DNA from: Arthrobacter pityocampae
GTDB lineage: Bacteria; Actinomycetota; Actinomycetes; Actinomycetales; Micrococcaceae
DNA length: 64,000 nucleotides
Direction: 5' to 3'
Assembly: GCF_002927275.1 (NCBI RefSeq)
Contig: NZ_PRKW01000004.1
Span: 372,001 to 436,000 of the forward strand
The stretch's first letter is position 1, and each line of letters opens with the position of its first letter. The notes beneath the pieces were generated by a model. That model made no database searches. It had not been told where the DNA came from and saw nothing but the letters and a program-made list of their open reading frames with translations. This document shows positions 56,115 through 64,000 of the stretch, piece after piece. The translations under genes were made by a program, and so were the position numbers.

Positions 56115-58196
56115 GTGCCCTCCGACGCACCCCTGCTCATCGCCGTCGACGGCCGGTCCGGGGCGGGCAAGACCACCCTCGCCGTCGAACTCGCCGCCCT
56201 CCTCCGTGAACACCACAGCGTCAGCCTCTTCCACCTCGAGGACCTCTACCCGGGCTGGGACGGGCTCGACGACGGCATCGGCCGCTACGTGGAGCGCGTC
56301 CTCCTCCCCCTGCGGGCCGGGCGCCCCGCGCACTGGAACGCCTGGGACTGGGACCGCGGGCAGGACGGCCCCGAGCGGACCACGGCGGCGGCCGAGATCG
56401 TGCTCCTCGAGGGGGTGGGCGCCGCGGCGGCCGTCGCGCGGCCCCACCTCGACGCGGTGATCTGGATCGAGGCGGACGCCGGGGTGCGGCACCGGACAGC
56501 GATCGAGCGCGACGGCGCGGCGTACGCGCCCTTCTGGCGCCGCTGGGCGGACCAGGAGGACGCCTGGCTGGCGGGCGACGATCCCGGCGCGGCCGCCGAT
56601 GTCGTCGTGCAGGGCCACCGCGGGCCCCCGTCGCCGCACGCCGTCCGCCTGGCGCTCACGGGGCTGCCGGCGTGCGCCACCCTGCTCGGGCCGGAGCGCG
56701 CGGGCCGCCGGGGGCTCCGGCTGGACTGCGAGCGCATCGACGCGACACCGGACACCGCCGCGCTGTTCGCCGCCCTGTACGGGGCGTCCCCCGCCGCCGT
56801 CTGGCTGGACAGTTCCGACGCCGGGACCACGGCGGCCCTGCCGGAGGGGCGCAACCGCTTCAGCGTCCTGGCCGACGCCTCCGGTGCCTTCGGGCAGCAG
56901 GCCCTGCACCGGGTCGGCACCACGGAGATCACGGCGGGCCCGGTGACCACGCGCATCCGTGAGCCCTTCTTCCGCTGGCTCGACGACGTCTGGGGGCGCC
57001 GGGCGGTCCGCACCCCGGAGGACTTCGCCTGCGGGTTCGGCCTGGGCTGGCTGGGCTACCTCGGCTACGAGCTCAAGCGGGAGACCGGCGGCGCGTCCGT
57101 GCCCATGCCGGCCGACGCCCTCCCGGACGCCGCGCTGATCTTCGCGGGCCGCGCCGTCGTCGTGGACCACGCCGAGCAGTCCGTCTTCCTGCTCACGCTC
57201 ACGGACGGGCGCCGCGACCCGGACCGCGAGGCCTGGCTGACGGACGCCCGCCGCGCCGTCACGGCCACCGCCCCTCTGCCCCCGCCCGACCCGCCGTCCC
57301 GTGTCCCGCGTCACCGGGCGCCCCGGTTCACGGCCCGGGACTCCCGCGAGGAGTACCTCACGAAGGTCCGGCGCGCGCAGGCGGAGATCGCCGACGGCAC
57401 CACGTACGAGGTGTGCCTGACGACGTCGCTCTCGGCCCGGGTGGAACGCCTCGATCCGCTGACGACGTATCTCCGCCTCCGCGCCGCGAGCCCGGCGCCC
57501 TTCGCGCACTACCTCCGCTTCCCCGGCTTCGCCGTGGCCAGCACCTCCCCCGAACGCTTCCTGCGGCTCACGCAGGACGGCCGCATGCGCGCGGAACCGA
57601 TCAAGGGCACCCGCGGACGGTCGGCGGACCCGGCGGAGGACGCCGCCCTGGTCGAGGACCTCCGGAGCTCGGCGAAGGACCGCGCGGAGAACATCATGAT
57701 CGTGGACCTGCTCCGCAACGACCTCTCGCACCACGCGGTGCCGGGCTCGGTCACCGTCAGCCGGCTGTGCGCCATCGAGTCCTACGCCACCGTGCACCAG
57801 ATGGTCAGCACCATCGACGCCCGCCTGCAGCAGGGCAGCGCGCGCGCCGGGGTGGTCGGGTCCGCGTTCCCGGCCGGCTCGATGACGGGCGCGCCGAAGA
57901 TCAGCACCATGGCCATCCTCGACCGCCTTGAGCAGGCCCCGCGCGGCCCCTACTCGGGCGCCGCCGGGTACTTCAGCCTGACCGGCGCCACGGATCTCGC
58001 CGTCGTCATCCGCACCCTCGTACTGGAGGAGGACGCCGACGCCACGCGCCTCACCCTCGGCGTCGGCGGGGCGATCACCGCCGACTCCGACCCGGCCGAG
58101 GAATGGGCGGAGGTGCGGACGAAGACGCGCGGGGTCCTCTCCGCCCTGGGCTCCGACTTCCCGGCCGACCCTTTCCTCCCGAGAGGGCGGACGTGA
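56115..58196 (+). CDS. pabB: Fusion of a P-loop kinase-like domain and aminodeoxychorismate synthase PabB
   Basis: A 693-residue protein. Residues 1-185 form a uridine-kinase-like P-loop module (VDGRSGAGKTTLAVEL, VLLEGVGA). Residues about 200-690 are a PabB chorismate-binding domain: CEFGxGWLGYLGYELK-type GLGWLGYLGYELKRET, TYEVCLTT, STSPERFLRL, EPIKGTRGR, LLRNDLSHH and SMTGAPK. The lysine in PIKGT (about 496) marks PabB rather than anthranilate synthase, which has alanine there. No glutaminase domain is fused. Start GTG 56115; pabC is two genes downstream. The kinase part has no known role here. Confidence 0.9.
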   Translation: MPSDAPLLIAVDGRSGAGKTTLAVELAALLREHHSVSLFHLEDLYPGWDGLDDGIGRYVERVLLPLRAGRPAHWNAWDWDRGQDGPERTTAAAEIVLLEGVGAAAAVARPHLDAVIWIEADAGVRHRTAIERDGAAYAPFWRRWADQEDAWLAGDDPGAAADVVVQGHRGPPSPHAVRLALTGLPACATLLGPERAGRRGLRLDCERIDATPDTAALFAALYGASPAAVWLDSSDAGTTAALPEGRNRFSVLADASGAFGQQALHRVGTTEITAGPVTTRIREPFFRWLDDVWGRRAVRTPEDFACGFGLGWLGYLGYELKRETGGASVPMPADALPDAALIFAGRAVVVDHAEQSVFLLTLTDGRRDPDREAWLTDARRAVTATAPLPPPDPPSRVPRHRAPRFTARDSREEYLTKVRRAQAEIADGTTYEVCLTTSLSARVERLDPLTTYLRLRAASPAPFAHYLRFPGFAVASTSPERFLRLTQDGRMRAEPIKGTRGRSADPAEDAALVEDLRSSAKDRAENIMIVDLLRNDLSHHAVPGSVTVSRLCAIESYATVHQMVSTIDARLQQGSARAGVVGSAFPAGSMTGAPKISTMAILDRLEQAPRGPYSGAAGYFSLTGATDLAVVIRTLVLEEDADATRLTLGVGGAITADSDPAEEWAEVRTKTRGVLSALGSDFPADPFLPRGRT

Positions 58197-58267
58197 CCAT
58201 ACCGGAGGCCCTTCGGCGGGCGGTCCTGCCTTCTCGGCACTGTTCCCGGAGGCGTTAGGGTCGGGGC

Positions 58268-58876
58268 ATGACGGCCCTCCACCCCACGACCCTGCGCGGG
58301 ACGCGCGTCCTCCTCGAGCCCCTCGCCCGGGAGCACCACGACGGGCTCGTGGCGGCCGCCCGCGACGGCGCCCTGTGGACCCTCTGGTACACCTCGGTGC
58401 CCGCGCCGGAGGGGATGCGCCGGGAGATCGACCGCCGCCTCGCCCTGCAGGAGAGCGGCTCGATGCTGCCGTTCACCACGCGCCGCGTCGATCCCGGCAC
58501 CGGCGAGGCCGGGCCGATCATCGGCATGACCACCTACATGAACATCGACCGGGACACCCCACGGGTGGAGATCGGATCCACGTGGAACGCCGCCTCCGCG
58601 CAGCGCACCGGCACCAACACGGAGTCGAAGTACCTGCTGCTGCGCCACGCCTTCGAGGAGCTCGGCTGCCCGGCGGTCGAGTTCCGGACGCACTGGATCA
58701 ACCACCAGTCGCGGGCGGCGATCGAGCGCCTCGGCGCGAAGCAGGACGGCGTGCTGCGCAGCCACAGCCGCACGCGGGACGGCGAGCTGCGGGACACCGT
58801 CGTCTACTCCGTCCTCGCCCACGAGTGGCCGATGGTGCGGGACAACCTCAGGTACCGGATGGCGCGGCACGCCTGA
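58268..58876 (+). CDS. GNAT-family N-acetyltransferase (RimJ/RimL-like)
   Basis: A 202-residue acetyltransferase: TLRGTRVLLEPLAREHHDGL, IIGMTTYMNID, VEIGSTW, EFRTHWINHQSRAAIERLGA are the RimJ/RimL pattern. Acceptor unknown. ATG 58268 lies six bases after TAGGGT (58256-58261), leaderless. It separates pabB from pabC. Confidence 0.9.
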   Translation: MTALHPTTLRGTRVLLEPLAREHHDGLVAAARDGALWTLWYTSVPAPEGMRREIDRRLALQESGSMLPFTTRRVDPGTGEAGPIIGMTTYMNIDRDTPRVEIGSTWNAASAQRTGTNTESKYLLLRHAFEELGCPAVEFRTHWINHQSRAAIERLGAKQDGVLRSHSRTRDGELRDTVVYSVLAHEWPMVRDNLRYRMARHA

Positions 58877-58917
58877 GCGCCGCTCCGCCGGTGTCCCCGA
58901 CCGATACGCTGGGCCCC

Positions 58918-59796
58918 ATGACTGTTCTCGTGTTCCTGGACCCGGCCCACGACGACGGCAGGGTCGTCGACGCCTCCCAGCCGCAGTTGATGGCCACCGA
59001 CCTCGGCGCCACCCGCGGGGACGGCCTCTTCGAATCCCTGCTCGCCGTCGACGGGGCGCCCCGGAAGGAACGGGCGCACCTGGACCGCCTCGCGTCGTCC
59101 GCCGCCGCCCTGGACCTCACCGTGCCGGACGCCGCGGCCTGGAGCCGCGCGATCCGCACGGGCCTGCGCGAGTTCGCGGCGGCGGAACCCGACCAGGGAC
59201 ACGCCGTCGTGAAGCTGATCGCCACGCGCGGCGTGGAGGGCGCCGGGCGGGCCACGGCCTGGGTCCAGGTAGCCCGCGTCCCGGACGCCACCCTCCGGCA
59301 GCGCGAGACCGGCCTGAAGGTCCTCTTCCTCGAGCGCGGGTACGACAGCACGGTCGCCCAGCGCGCGCCCTGGCTGCTCATGGGCGCCAAGACACTCTCC
59401 TACGCCGTGAACATGGCCGCCGTGCGGTACGCGAAGGCGCACGGGGCCGACGACGTCATCTTCACCTCCTCCGACGGCAAGGTCCTGGAGGGCCCGACGT
59501 CGACGGTGCTCCTGGCCTACGACCGCGACGGCCGGAAGACCCTCCTCACGCCGCAGCTCGAGAGCGGGATCCTGGCCGGGACCTCGCAGAGCGCGCTGTT
59601 CGCCGCGGCGAAGGAGCAGGGGTGGGAGCTCGGTTACGGGCCGCTGGAACCGCGTGACCTCCTCGAGGCCGACGCCGTGTGGCTGATCTCCAGCATCCGG
59701 CTCCTCGCGCCGGTACTCTCCCTGGACGGCCAGGAGCTCCGCACCTCGAGTGCCCTGACGGCCGAACTCAGCGACCTCGTGGACCGCTTCGTGTAA
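58918..59796 (+). CDS. pabC: Aminodeoxychorismate lyase-type class IV aminotransferase
   Basis: A 292-residue PLP enzyme. GDGLFESLLAVDG at the start, the PLP lysine in GAKTLSYAVNM and SSDGKVLEGPTSTV are fold-type IV features. Next to pabB it most likely splits aminodeoxychorismate to p-aminobenzoate and pyruvate for folate. A branched-chain aminotransferase or D-amino-acid transaminase role cannot be excluded by sequence alone. ATG 58918 follows TACGCT (58905-58910) by seven bases, leaderless. Confidence 0.88.
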   Translation: MTVLVFLDPAHDDGRVVDASQPQLMATDLGATRGDGLFESLLAVDGAPRKERAHLDRLASSAAALDLTVPDAAAWSRAIRTGLREFAAAEPDQGHAVVKLIATRGVEGAGRATAWVQVARVPDATLRQRETGLKVLFLERGYDSTVAQRAPWLLMGAKTLSYAVNMAAVRYAKAHGADDVIFTSSDGKVLEGPTSTVLLAYDRDGRKTLLTPQLESGILAGTSQSALFAAAKEQGWELGYGPLEPRDLLEADAVWLISSIRLLAPVLSLDGQELRTSSALTAELSDLVDRFV

Positions 59797-59854
59797 TCTC
59801 CGCCACAAAACCCGCCTTCTGCTACGTCAAGCGTCGATTTCGGGCCTTCCCGTT

Positions 59855-59884
59855 TTGACCCGGCACTCCGTGCTGCCCTAGCGT
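59855..59884 (+). promoter_or_regulatory. Promoter of the riboswitch-led ABC transporter operon
   Basis: TTGACC (59855-59860) and TAGCGT (59879-59884) are 18 bases apart. Transcription would start near 59891, immediately before the aptamer. Confidence 0.75.
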
Positions 59885-59892
59885 TTTGCCTG

Positions 59893-60010
59893 CAATCAAG
59901 AGTTCCAGCCATCGGCCCTGGCCGGCTGGACAGCAACCCTCTCCCGTAGTGGGGTGCTCCAGGTGAAGATTCGGCCGCCGGGACAAGTCCCCCGGTTGGC
60001 AAGTACGGCG
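59893..60010 (+). ncRNA. SAM-IV-type riboswitch
   Basis: The core reads ATCAAGAG, then the hairpin CCAGCC ... GGCTGG (59906-59929), then ACAGCAACCC ... GGGGTGCTCCAGGTGAAGATT (about 59930-59970), the SAM-I/SAM-IV clan layout. The closing P1 pairs AATC with GATT. Downstream comes a further stem followed by TTGGCAAGTACGG, the GCAAG-containing region after P1 that distinguishes SAM-IV from SAM-I. It lies between promoter and an amino-acid ABC operon, so S-adenosylmethionine should control the importer, probably for methionine or cystine. Confidence 0.8.
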
Positions 60011-60154
60011 TCGTGCGGCCTGCCCCCCCGCACCCGCGCACACCCCAGAACAGTGAGCGTGTCACCCAGCAGCCCGTCCCCCGCCGCGACCCGGCACCCC
60101 CGCACCACCCCCGTTTCCCGTGCCCCGCTCCGGGCCGGTACCCCGAAGGACACC
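60011..60154 (+). other. Leader between the SAM-IV aptamer and the binding-protein gene
   Basis: About 140 bases, C-rich, with GAAGGA ahead of ATG 60155 but no obvious U-tract terminator. It must hold the expression platform; I cannot assign the switch structure by eye. Confidence 0.4.
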
Positions 60155-61069
60155 ATGAACATCTCCCGCAAGGTCCTGGCGGCATTCGCCGTCCCCTTCC
60201 TCGCCCTGACCGTCTCGTGCGGCAGCGGCAGCAGCGAACCCACCGAGACCACCGACGCCCTGGCCGGCAGCGACCAGCAGTCGCTCGACCAGTACACGAC
60301 CGACACCACCACGCCGCTCGACGAGATCGACACCGCGGAACTCGACCTCATCACCGACGGCACGCTGCGCGTCGGCACGCTCTCGGACGCCCCGCCGAAC
60401 ATCTTCCTCGAGGACGGCGTCTTCACCGGCTACGACAACGAACTGCTGCGCGCCATCGGCGACAAGCTGGGCCTCGAGGTGGAGTTCGCGTCCACGGACT
60501 TCTCCGCGCTCCTCGCGCAGGTGCAGAACAAGCAGTTCGACGTCGGATCCTCCTCGATCTCCACCACGGCCGAGCGCCGCGAGAACGTCGGCTTCACCAA
60601 CGGCTACGACTTCGGTTACATGGCGGTCGTCACGAAGGACGGCTCGTCCGTCACGGGCTTCGACTCCCTCTCCGAGAGCACCCGGATCGGCGTGGTCCAG
60701 GGCACGGTCCAGGACGACTACGTCTCCAACACCCTCGGCCTCCAGCCGGTGCGCTTCCCCGACTACAACACCGTCTACGCGAACGTGAAGAACGGCCAGG
60801 TGGACGCCTGGGTGGCACCGTCGCAGCAGGCCACCGGCCAGGTGAAGGAGGGCGACGGCACCACCATCGCCGAGACCATCATCAACACCGAGAACTTCAC
60901 CGCGTACGCCGTGAACAGCGACAACCAGCCGCTCATCGACGCCCTGAACGCGGGCCTCGACGCCGTCGTCGCCGACGGCACGTGGACCGAGCTCACCGAG
61001 GAGTGGTACCCCGAGCGCGAGATGCCCTCCGACTGGAAGCCCGGCAGCAAAGCCGTGGACGTAAAGTAG
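60155..61069 (+). CDS. Amino-acid ABC transporter binding lipoprotein
   Basis: A 304-residue solute-binding protein (family 3, polar amino acids). Lipobox TVSC with the Cys near residue 23, an acidic Ser/Thr linker, then the fold starting TLRVGTLSDAPPNIF and DVGSSSISTTAERRENVGF. ATG 60155 has GAAGGA six bases upstream. Its SAM-IV leader suggests methionine, cystine or another sulphur amino acid. First gene of a three-gene importer. Confidence 0.9.
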   Translation: MNISRKVLAAFAVPFLALTVSCGSGSSEPTETTDALAGSDQQSLDQYTTDTTTPLDEIDTAELDLITDGTLRVGTLSDAPPNIFLEDGVFTGYDNELLRAIGDKLGLEVEFASTDFSALLAQVQNKQFDVGSSSISTTAERRENVGFTNGYDFGYMAVVTKDGSSVTGFDSLSESTRIGVVQGTVQDDYVSNTLGLQPVRFPDYNTVYANVKNGQVDAWVAPSQQATGQVKEGDGTTIAETIINTENFTAYAVNSDNQPLIDALNAGLDAVVADGTWTELTEEWYPEREMPSDWKPGSKAVDVK

Positions 61070-61079
61070 CGGTCCCTGC

Positions 61080-61844
61080 ATGGATGCCCTCGAACAGCTC
61101 GGAAAGACCTTCTTCGACTGGGAGGCGATGGCGGCCGTCCTGCCGGACCTCCTGACCGTCGGACTGCCGAACACGCTTCTGCTCGCCCTCGCCTCGGGGA
61201 TCATCGGGACAGTTGTCGGGATGATCCTCGCCGTCATGGGGATCTCCCGCAACCGCGTGCTGCGGTGGATCGCCCGCGTCTACACGGACATCTTCCGCGG
61301 GCTGCCGGCCGTCGTGATCATCCTGCTCATCGGCCTCGGGCTCGGCCCGATCCTCCGGGAGATCACCGGCAGCACCAGCCCGTACCCCCTCGGCATCCTC
61401 GCCCTCTCGCTGATCGCCTCGGCCTATATCGGGGAGATCTTCCGCTCCGGCATCCAGAGCGTGGAGAAGGGCCAGCTGGAGGCCTCACGCGCACTGGGCT
61501 TCAGCTACAACGCGTCGATGCAGCTGGTCGTGATCCCGCAGGGCGTGCGGCGCGTGCTGCCCGCCCTGGTGAACCAGTTCATCTCGCTCATCAAGGAGTC
61601 CTCGCTCATCTACTTCATCGGCCTCGTCGCCAGTGAACGCGAGCTCTTCCGGGTGGGCAACGACGCCGCGAGCAACACCGGCAACCTGTCGCCGCTCATC
61701 GCCGCCGGCGTGCTCTACCTGTGCCTGACCATCCCGCTCACGCACCTGGTCAACTTCATCGACACCCGGCTCCGCGTGGGCAGGCAGCAGAAGCCCGAAC
61801 CGGACGAACTGGCCGCACCGATCGGCGAAGGAGCGAAGGCGTGA
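61080..61844 (+). CDS. Amino-acid ABC transporter permease
   Basis: A 254-residue HEQRo/GlnP-type permease with five or six membrane helices; [20 protein letters not shown] and the EAA loop [20 protein letters not shown] are the family marks. It starts ten bases after the binding-protein stop and its own stop overlaps the ATPase GTG. Confidence 0.94.
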   Translation: MDALEQLGKTFFDWEAMAAVLPDLLTVGLPNTLLLALASGIIGTVVGMILAVMGISRNRVLRWIARVYTDIFRGLPAVVIILLIGLGLGPILREITGSTSPYPLGILALSLIASAYIGEIFRSGIQSVEKGQLEASRALGFSYNASMQLVVIPQGVRRVLPALVNQFISLIKESSLIYFIGLVASERELFRVGNDAASNTGNLSPLIAAGVLYLCLTIPLTHLVNFIDTRLRVGRQQKPEPDELAAPIGEGAKA

Positions 61845-62578
61845 AGACGATCGACTCAGGGACCCTGACGGGCCGGAACCTGCACCTGTCCTTCGGGTCC
61901 AACCACGTGCTGCGCGGTATCGACCTGCATGTGGAGCGGGGCACGACGGCGTCGGTCATCGGGCCCTCCGGGTCCGGCAAGTCCACCCTCCTGCGCGTCC
62001 TGAACCGGCTGATCGAACCGGACCAGGGGGACATCCTGCTGGACGGCCGGTCCGTCCTGAAGGACAACCCGGACGAGCTGCGCCGGCGCATCGGCATGGT
62101 GTTCCAGCAGTTCAACCTGTTCCCGCACAAGACCGTGCTGGACAACGTCTCGCTGGCCCTGCGCAAGCTCCGGAAGATGTCCGCGGACGAGGCCCGGAGC
62201 AAGGCCCTCGCCCAGCTGGACCTCGTGGGCCTGAGGCACAAGGCCGACGTCCGTCCCGGCAACCTCTCGGGCGGCCAGCAGCAGCGCGTCGCGATCGCCC
62301 GCGCGCTGGCCATGGACCCGGAGGTGATGTTCTTCGACGAGGCCACCTCCGCCCTGGACCCGGAGCTCGTCAAGGGCGTCCTGGCGCTCATGGCGGACCT
62401 CGCGGCGGCGGGCATGACCATGGTCGTGGTCACCCACGAGATGGGCTTCTCCCGCAACGTCTCCGACACCGTGACGTTCATGGACGGCGGCGTCGTCGTG
62501 GAGTCCGGGCCTCCGGCGGCGATCTTCGACGACGCCCAGACCCCCCGCCTGAGGTCCTTCCTCTCGGACGTGCTCTAG
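61841..62578 (+). CDS. Amino-acid ABC transporter ATP-binding protein
   Basis: A 245-residue GlnQ-type ATPase: Walker [11 protein letters not shown]-loop FQQFNLF, signature [15 protein letters not shown], Walker [15 protein letters not shown] and switch histidine [11 protein letters not shown] 61841 overlaps the permease stop (GTGA). It closes the SAM-IV-controlled importer; a GC-rich inverted repeat follows its stop. Confidence 0.95.
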   Translation: MKTIDSGTLTGRNLHLSFGSNHVLRGIDLHVERGTTASVIGPSGSGKSTLLRVLNRLIEPDQGDILLDGRSVLKDNPDELRRRIGMVFQQFNLFPHKTVLDNVSLALRKLRKMSADEARSKALAQLDLVGLRHKADVRPGNLSGGQQQRVAIARALAMDPEVMFFDEATSALDPELVKGVLALMADLAAAGMTMVVVTHEMGFSRNVSDTVTFMDGGVVVESGPPAAIFDDAQTPRLRSFLSDVL

Positions 62579-62581
62579 CCC

Positions 62582-62613
62582 GTCCCGGGGCCCGCGCATC
62601 CGGGTCCCGGGAC
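62582..62613. terminator. Inverted repeat between the ABC operon and ecfT
   Basis: GTCCCGGG (62582-62589) pairs with CCCGGGAC (62606-62613) between convergent stops at 62578 and 62631. Confidence 0.55.
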
Positions 62614-62630
62614 CAGCCCCGGGTCGCGGG

Positions 62631-63428
62631 TCAGGACAGGATGAAGTTCCAGGTCCCGGCGAGGACGGCCGCCGTCGTCGCGCCCGACGCGATGACCAGT
62701 CCGACGCCGGCCACGCCGACGTCGAGCGCCGAGAACGTGCTCGTCCTCGCCCAGGTGCGCGTCCCGCCGCCGAAACCGCGTGCCTCCATCGCCGTGGCGA
62801 GCCGGGTGGCACGCCGGATGGCCTGCACGATCAGGCCGAACGACTGCCCGAGCAGGTTCCGCACCCGGGCGACGGGCGAGCCGTCCGAGCCGATGCCGCG
62901 GGCGTGGCGGGCGAGTCCGAGCATCTCCCACTGCTCCACCAGCAGGCCCACGAGCCGCAGCGACGCCAGCGCGCCGAGGACGAAGCGGTGCGGGAGGTGC
63001 AGCTTCTGTGCGAGGGCGTCGGCGAGATCCGTGGGGTCCGTGGTGAGCAGGATGTAGATCCCCGGCAGGGCGAGGGCCAGGCCGCGCAGCCCGACGGCGA
63101 TCCCCGCCGCGACGGAGCCCTCCGTGAACAGGAACGGCCCGACGTCGAGCAGCACGCCGCCCGTCTTCTCCGCGAGCAGGGCGGTCCCGTAGGCGCCGAG
63201 CAGCGCGGCCACCAGCAGGGGCCAGATCCGCCGGGCGAGCCCGAGCACGCTGATGCCCAGCAGCGGTAGGAGGACGAGCTCGCAGGCGAGGACCACCGCG
63301 GCGCTGACCCAGTCGATGCTCGCCAGGAGTGCGAGGGTGATGACGACGGCGGCGAAGAGCTTGGACACCGGGTTGGCCCGCAGCAGCGTGGCCCCCGTGA
63401 GGGCCGGCGTCAGGTAGTCGCCGCTCAC
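62631..63428 (-). CDS. ecfT: ECF transporter transmembrane subunit EcfT
   Basis: A 265-residue T-component: about five membrane helices and the two Ala-Arg-Gly coupling motifs, LARHARGIG and TAMEARGFGG, which dock the ATPases. ECF importers take up vitamins or metal ions; the S-component giving specificity is not in the window. The GTG start overlaps the ATPase stop by four bases (GTGA at 63425-63428). Confidence 0.92.
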   Translation of the reverse strand: MSGDYLTPALTGATLLRANPVSKLFAAVVITLALLASIDWVSAAVVLACELVLLPLLGISVLGLARRIWPLLVAALLGAYGTALLAEKTGGVLLDVGPFLFTEGSVAAGIAVGLRGLALALPGIYILLTTDPTDLADALAQKLHLPHRFVLGALASLRLVGLLVEQWEMLGLARHARGIGSDGSPVARVRNLLGQSFGLIVQAIRRATRLATAMEARGFGGGTRTWARTSTFSALDVGVAGVGLVIASGATTAAVLAGTWNFILS

Positions 63429-64000
63429 GAGGCCACCAGCCGTCCGGCGCCGCCGGAGACGTGCAGGGTCGCCCCGCCGAGCGCCGCGATGAAATCGGCG
63501 TCATGGGTCACGGAGACGACGGCGACGCCGGCGTCGATCAGTTCGCGCAGGAGGGTCACGAGTTCCGCCCAGGTCAGGGCGTCCTGGCCGAACGTCGGCT
63601 CGTCGAGGATGAGGATGCGCGGCGCCGTGGCGAGCATCGTCGCCACGGACAGGCGCCGCTTCTCCCCGCCCGAGAGCGTGAACGGGTTGGCTCGCAGCAG
63701 GTGGGTGAGGCGCAGCCGTTCGGCGAGCTCCCCGGTGCGCCGGGGGTCTGCGGTGCCGCCGACCCGCCGGGGCCCGAACTCGAGCTCCTCGGCCACGCTG
63801 GGGGTGAGGAACTGGTGCTCGGGTTCCTGGAACACGGTGCCGATGCGCTGCACGAGTTGCGGGGAGCGCCAGCGGAAGGGGTCCGACCCCGCGGCGCCCG
63901 CAAGGCCCGGCAGCGCGTCGAGCCGTCCCGCCCGGGGGCGCAGCAGGCAGCCGAGCGTGAGGGCGGCCGTCGACTTCCCGGCCCCGTTGGGCCCGGTGAT
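63425..64000 (-). CDS. ECF transporter ATP-binding subunit, 5' part outside the window
   Basis: About 191 C-terminal residues visible; the frame runs into the right edge. Walker A GPNGAGKST lies at the edge, followed by FQEPEHQFLT, LSGGEKRRLSVATML, ILILDEPTFGQD and VSVTHDADF. Full or double-ATPase form cannot be judged because the start is missing. Operon with ecfT by overlap. Confidence 0.9.
   Translation of the reverse strand: MTGPNGAGKSTAALTLGCLLRPRAGRLDALPGLAGAAGSDPFRWRSPQLVQRIGTVFQEPEHQFLTPSVAEELEFGPRRVGGTADPRRTGELAERLRLTHLLRANPFTLSGGEKRRLSVATMLATAPRILILDEPTFGQDALTWAELVTLLRELIDAGVAVVSVTHDADFIAALGGATLHVSGGAGRLVAS

Noticed and set aside
54051-57797. A 1248-codon minus-strand open frame
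   Set aside because: Antisense to five or six supported plus-strand genes; GC-rich genomes give such frames by chance.

Overview
The window is a high-GC (about 70% by eye) actinobacterial chromosome segment. Gene content and order fit the Micrococcaceae, most likely an Arthrobacter-type soil organism: a DUF3073 gene, a dnaK-grpE-dnaJ-hspR operon with HAIR operators, many starts with no Shine-Dalgarno sequence, a SAM-IV-type riboswitch, and bet osmoprotection genes. No tRNA, rRNA, insertion sequence, prophage or CRISPR array was seen; it reads as ordinary chromosome with compact operons.

Layout. 1-3.2 kb: the end of a LacI-type regulator, a ROK-family repressor, DUF3073 and an acidic single-pass membrane protein whose outer domain looks cut short. 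3.3-5.9 kb: clpB with one HAIR operator. 6.2-11.5 kb: a choline-to-betaine operon (BCCT transporter, betaine aldehyde dehydrogenase, choline dehydrogenase) with start/stop overlaps. 11.5-17.4 kb: a lipoprotein penicillin-binding protein, a flotillin, a YccF protein and a DEAD-box helicase. 17.7-23.6 kb: trmB, a DUF695-like protein, a TetR/MFS divergent pair sharing one operator, an SDR and a PspA operon. 23.6-37.1 kb: an alpha-glucan cluster with maltodextrin ABC importer malEFG, two GH13 enzymes, a secreted pullulanase and two LacI regulators. 37.1-41.3 kb: hspR, dnaJ, grpE and dnaK, with two HAIR operators upstream of dnaK. 41.4-46.5 kb: DUF2252, a PadR/HAAS pair, a cupin, a small conserved protein, and LysE exporter with its LysR regulator. 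46.6-48.1 kb: a cyclic di-GMP-I type riboswitch leader ahead of an orphan OmpR-type response regulator, convergent with a Hpt-like protein that has no phosphoacceptor histidine. 48.2-54.1 kb: a dTMP-kinase-like protein, a two-component system and an MMPL/MarR pair. 54.1-59.8 kb: methyltransferase, LMW phosphatase, LysE-type exporter, a P-loop kinase/PabB fusion, GNAT and PabC. 59.9-62.6 kb: a SAM-IV-type riboswitch leading an amino-acid ABC importer. 62.6-64 kb: EcfT and a truncated ECF ATPase.

How the parts work together. Pullulanase debranches glucan outside the cell, MalEFG imports the maltodextrins (no ATPase is encoded here, so a shared one must serve), and the two intracellular GH13 enzymes degrade them; a 14-bp LacI-type operator sits on the malE promoter. 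ClpB and DnaK-GrpE-DnaJ form one disaggregation system under HspR. PabB and PabC supply p-aminobenzoate for folate. The most notable signals are the two riboswitches, the pseudo-Hpt beside the riboswitch-controlled regulator, the kinase-PabB fusion, and the TANNNT-N5-8-start pattern that marks about twenty likely leaderless genes.
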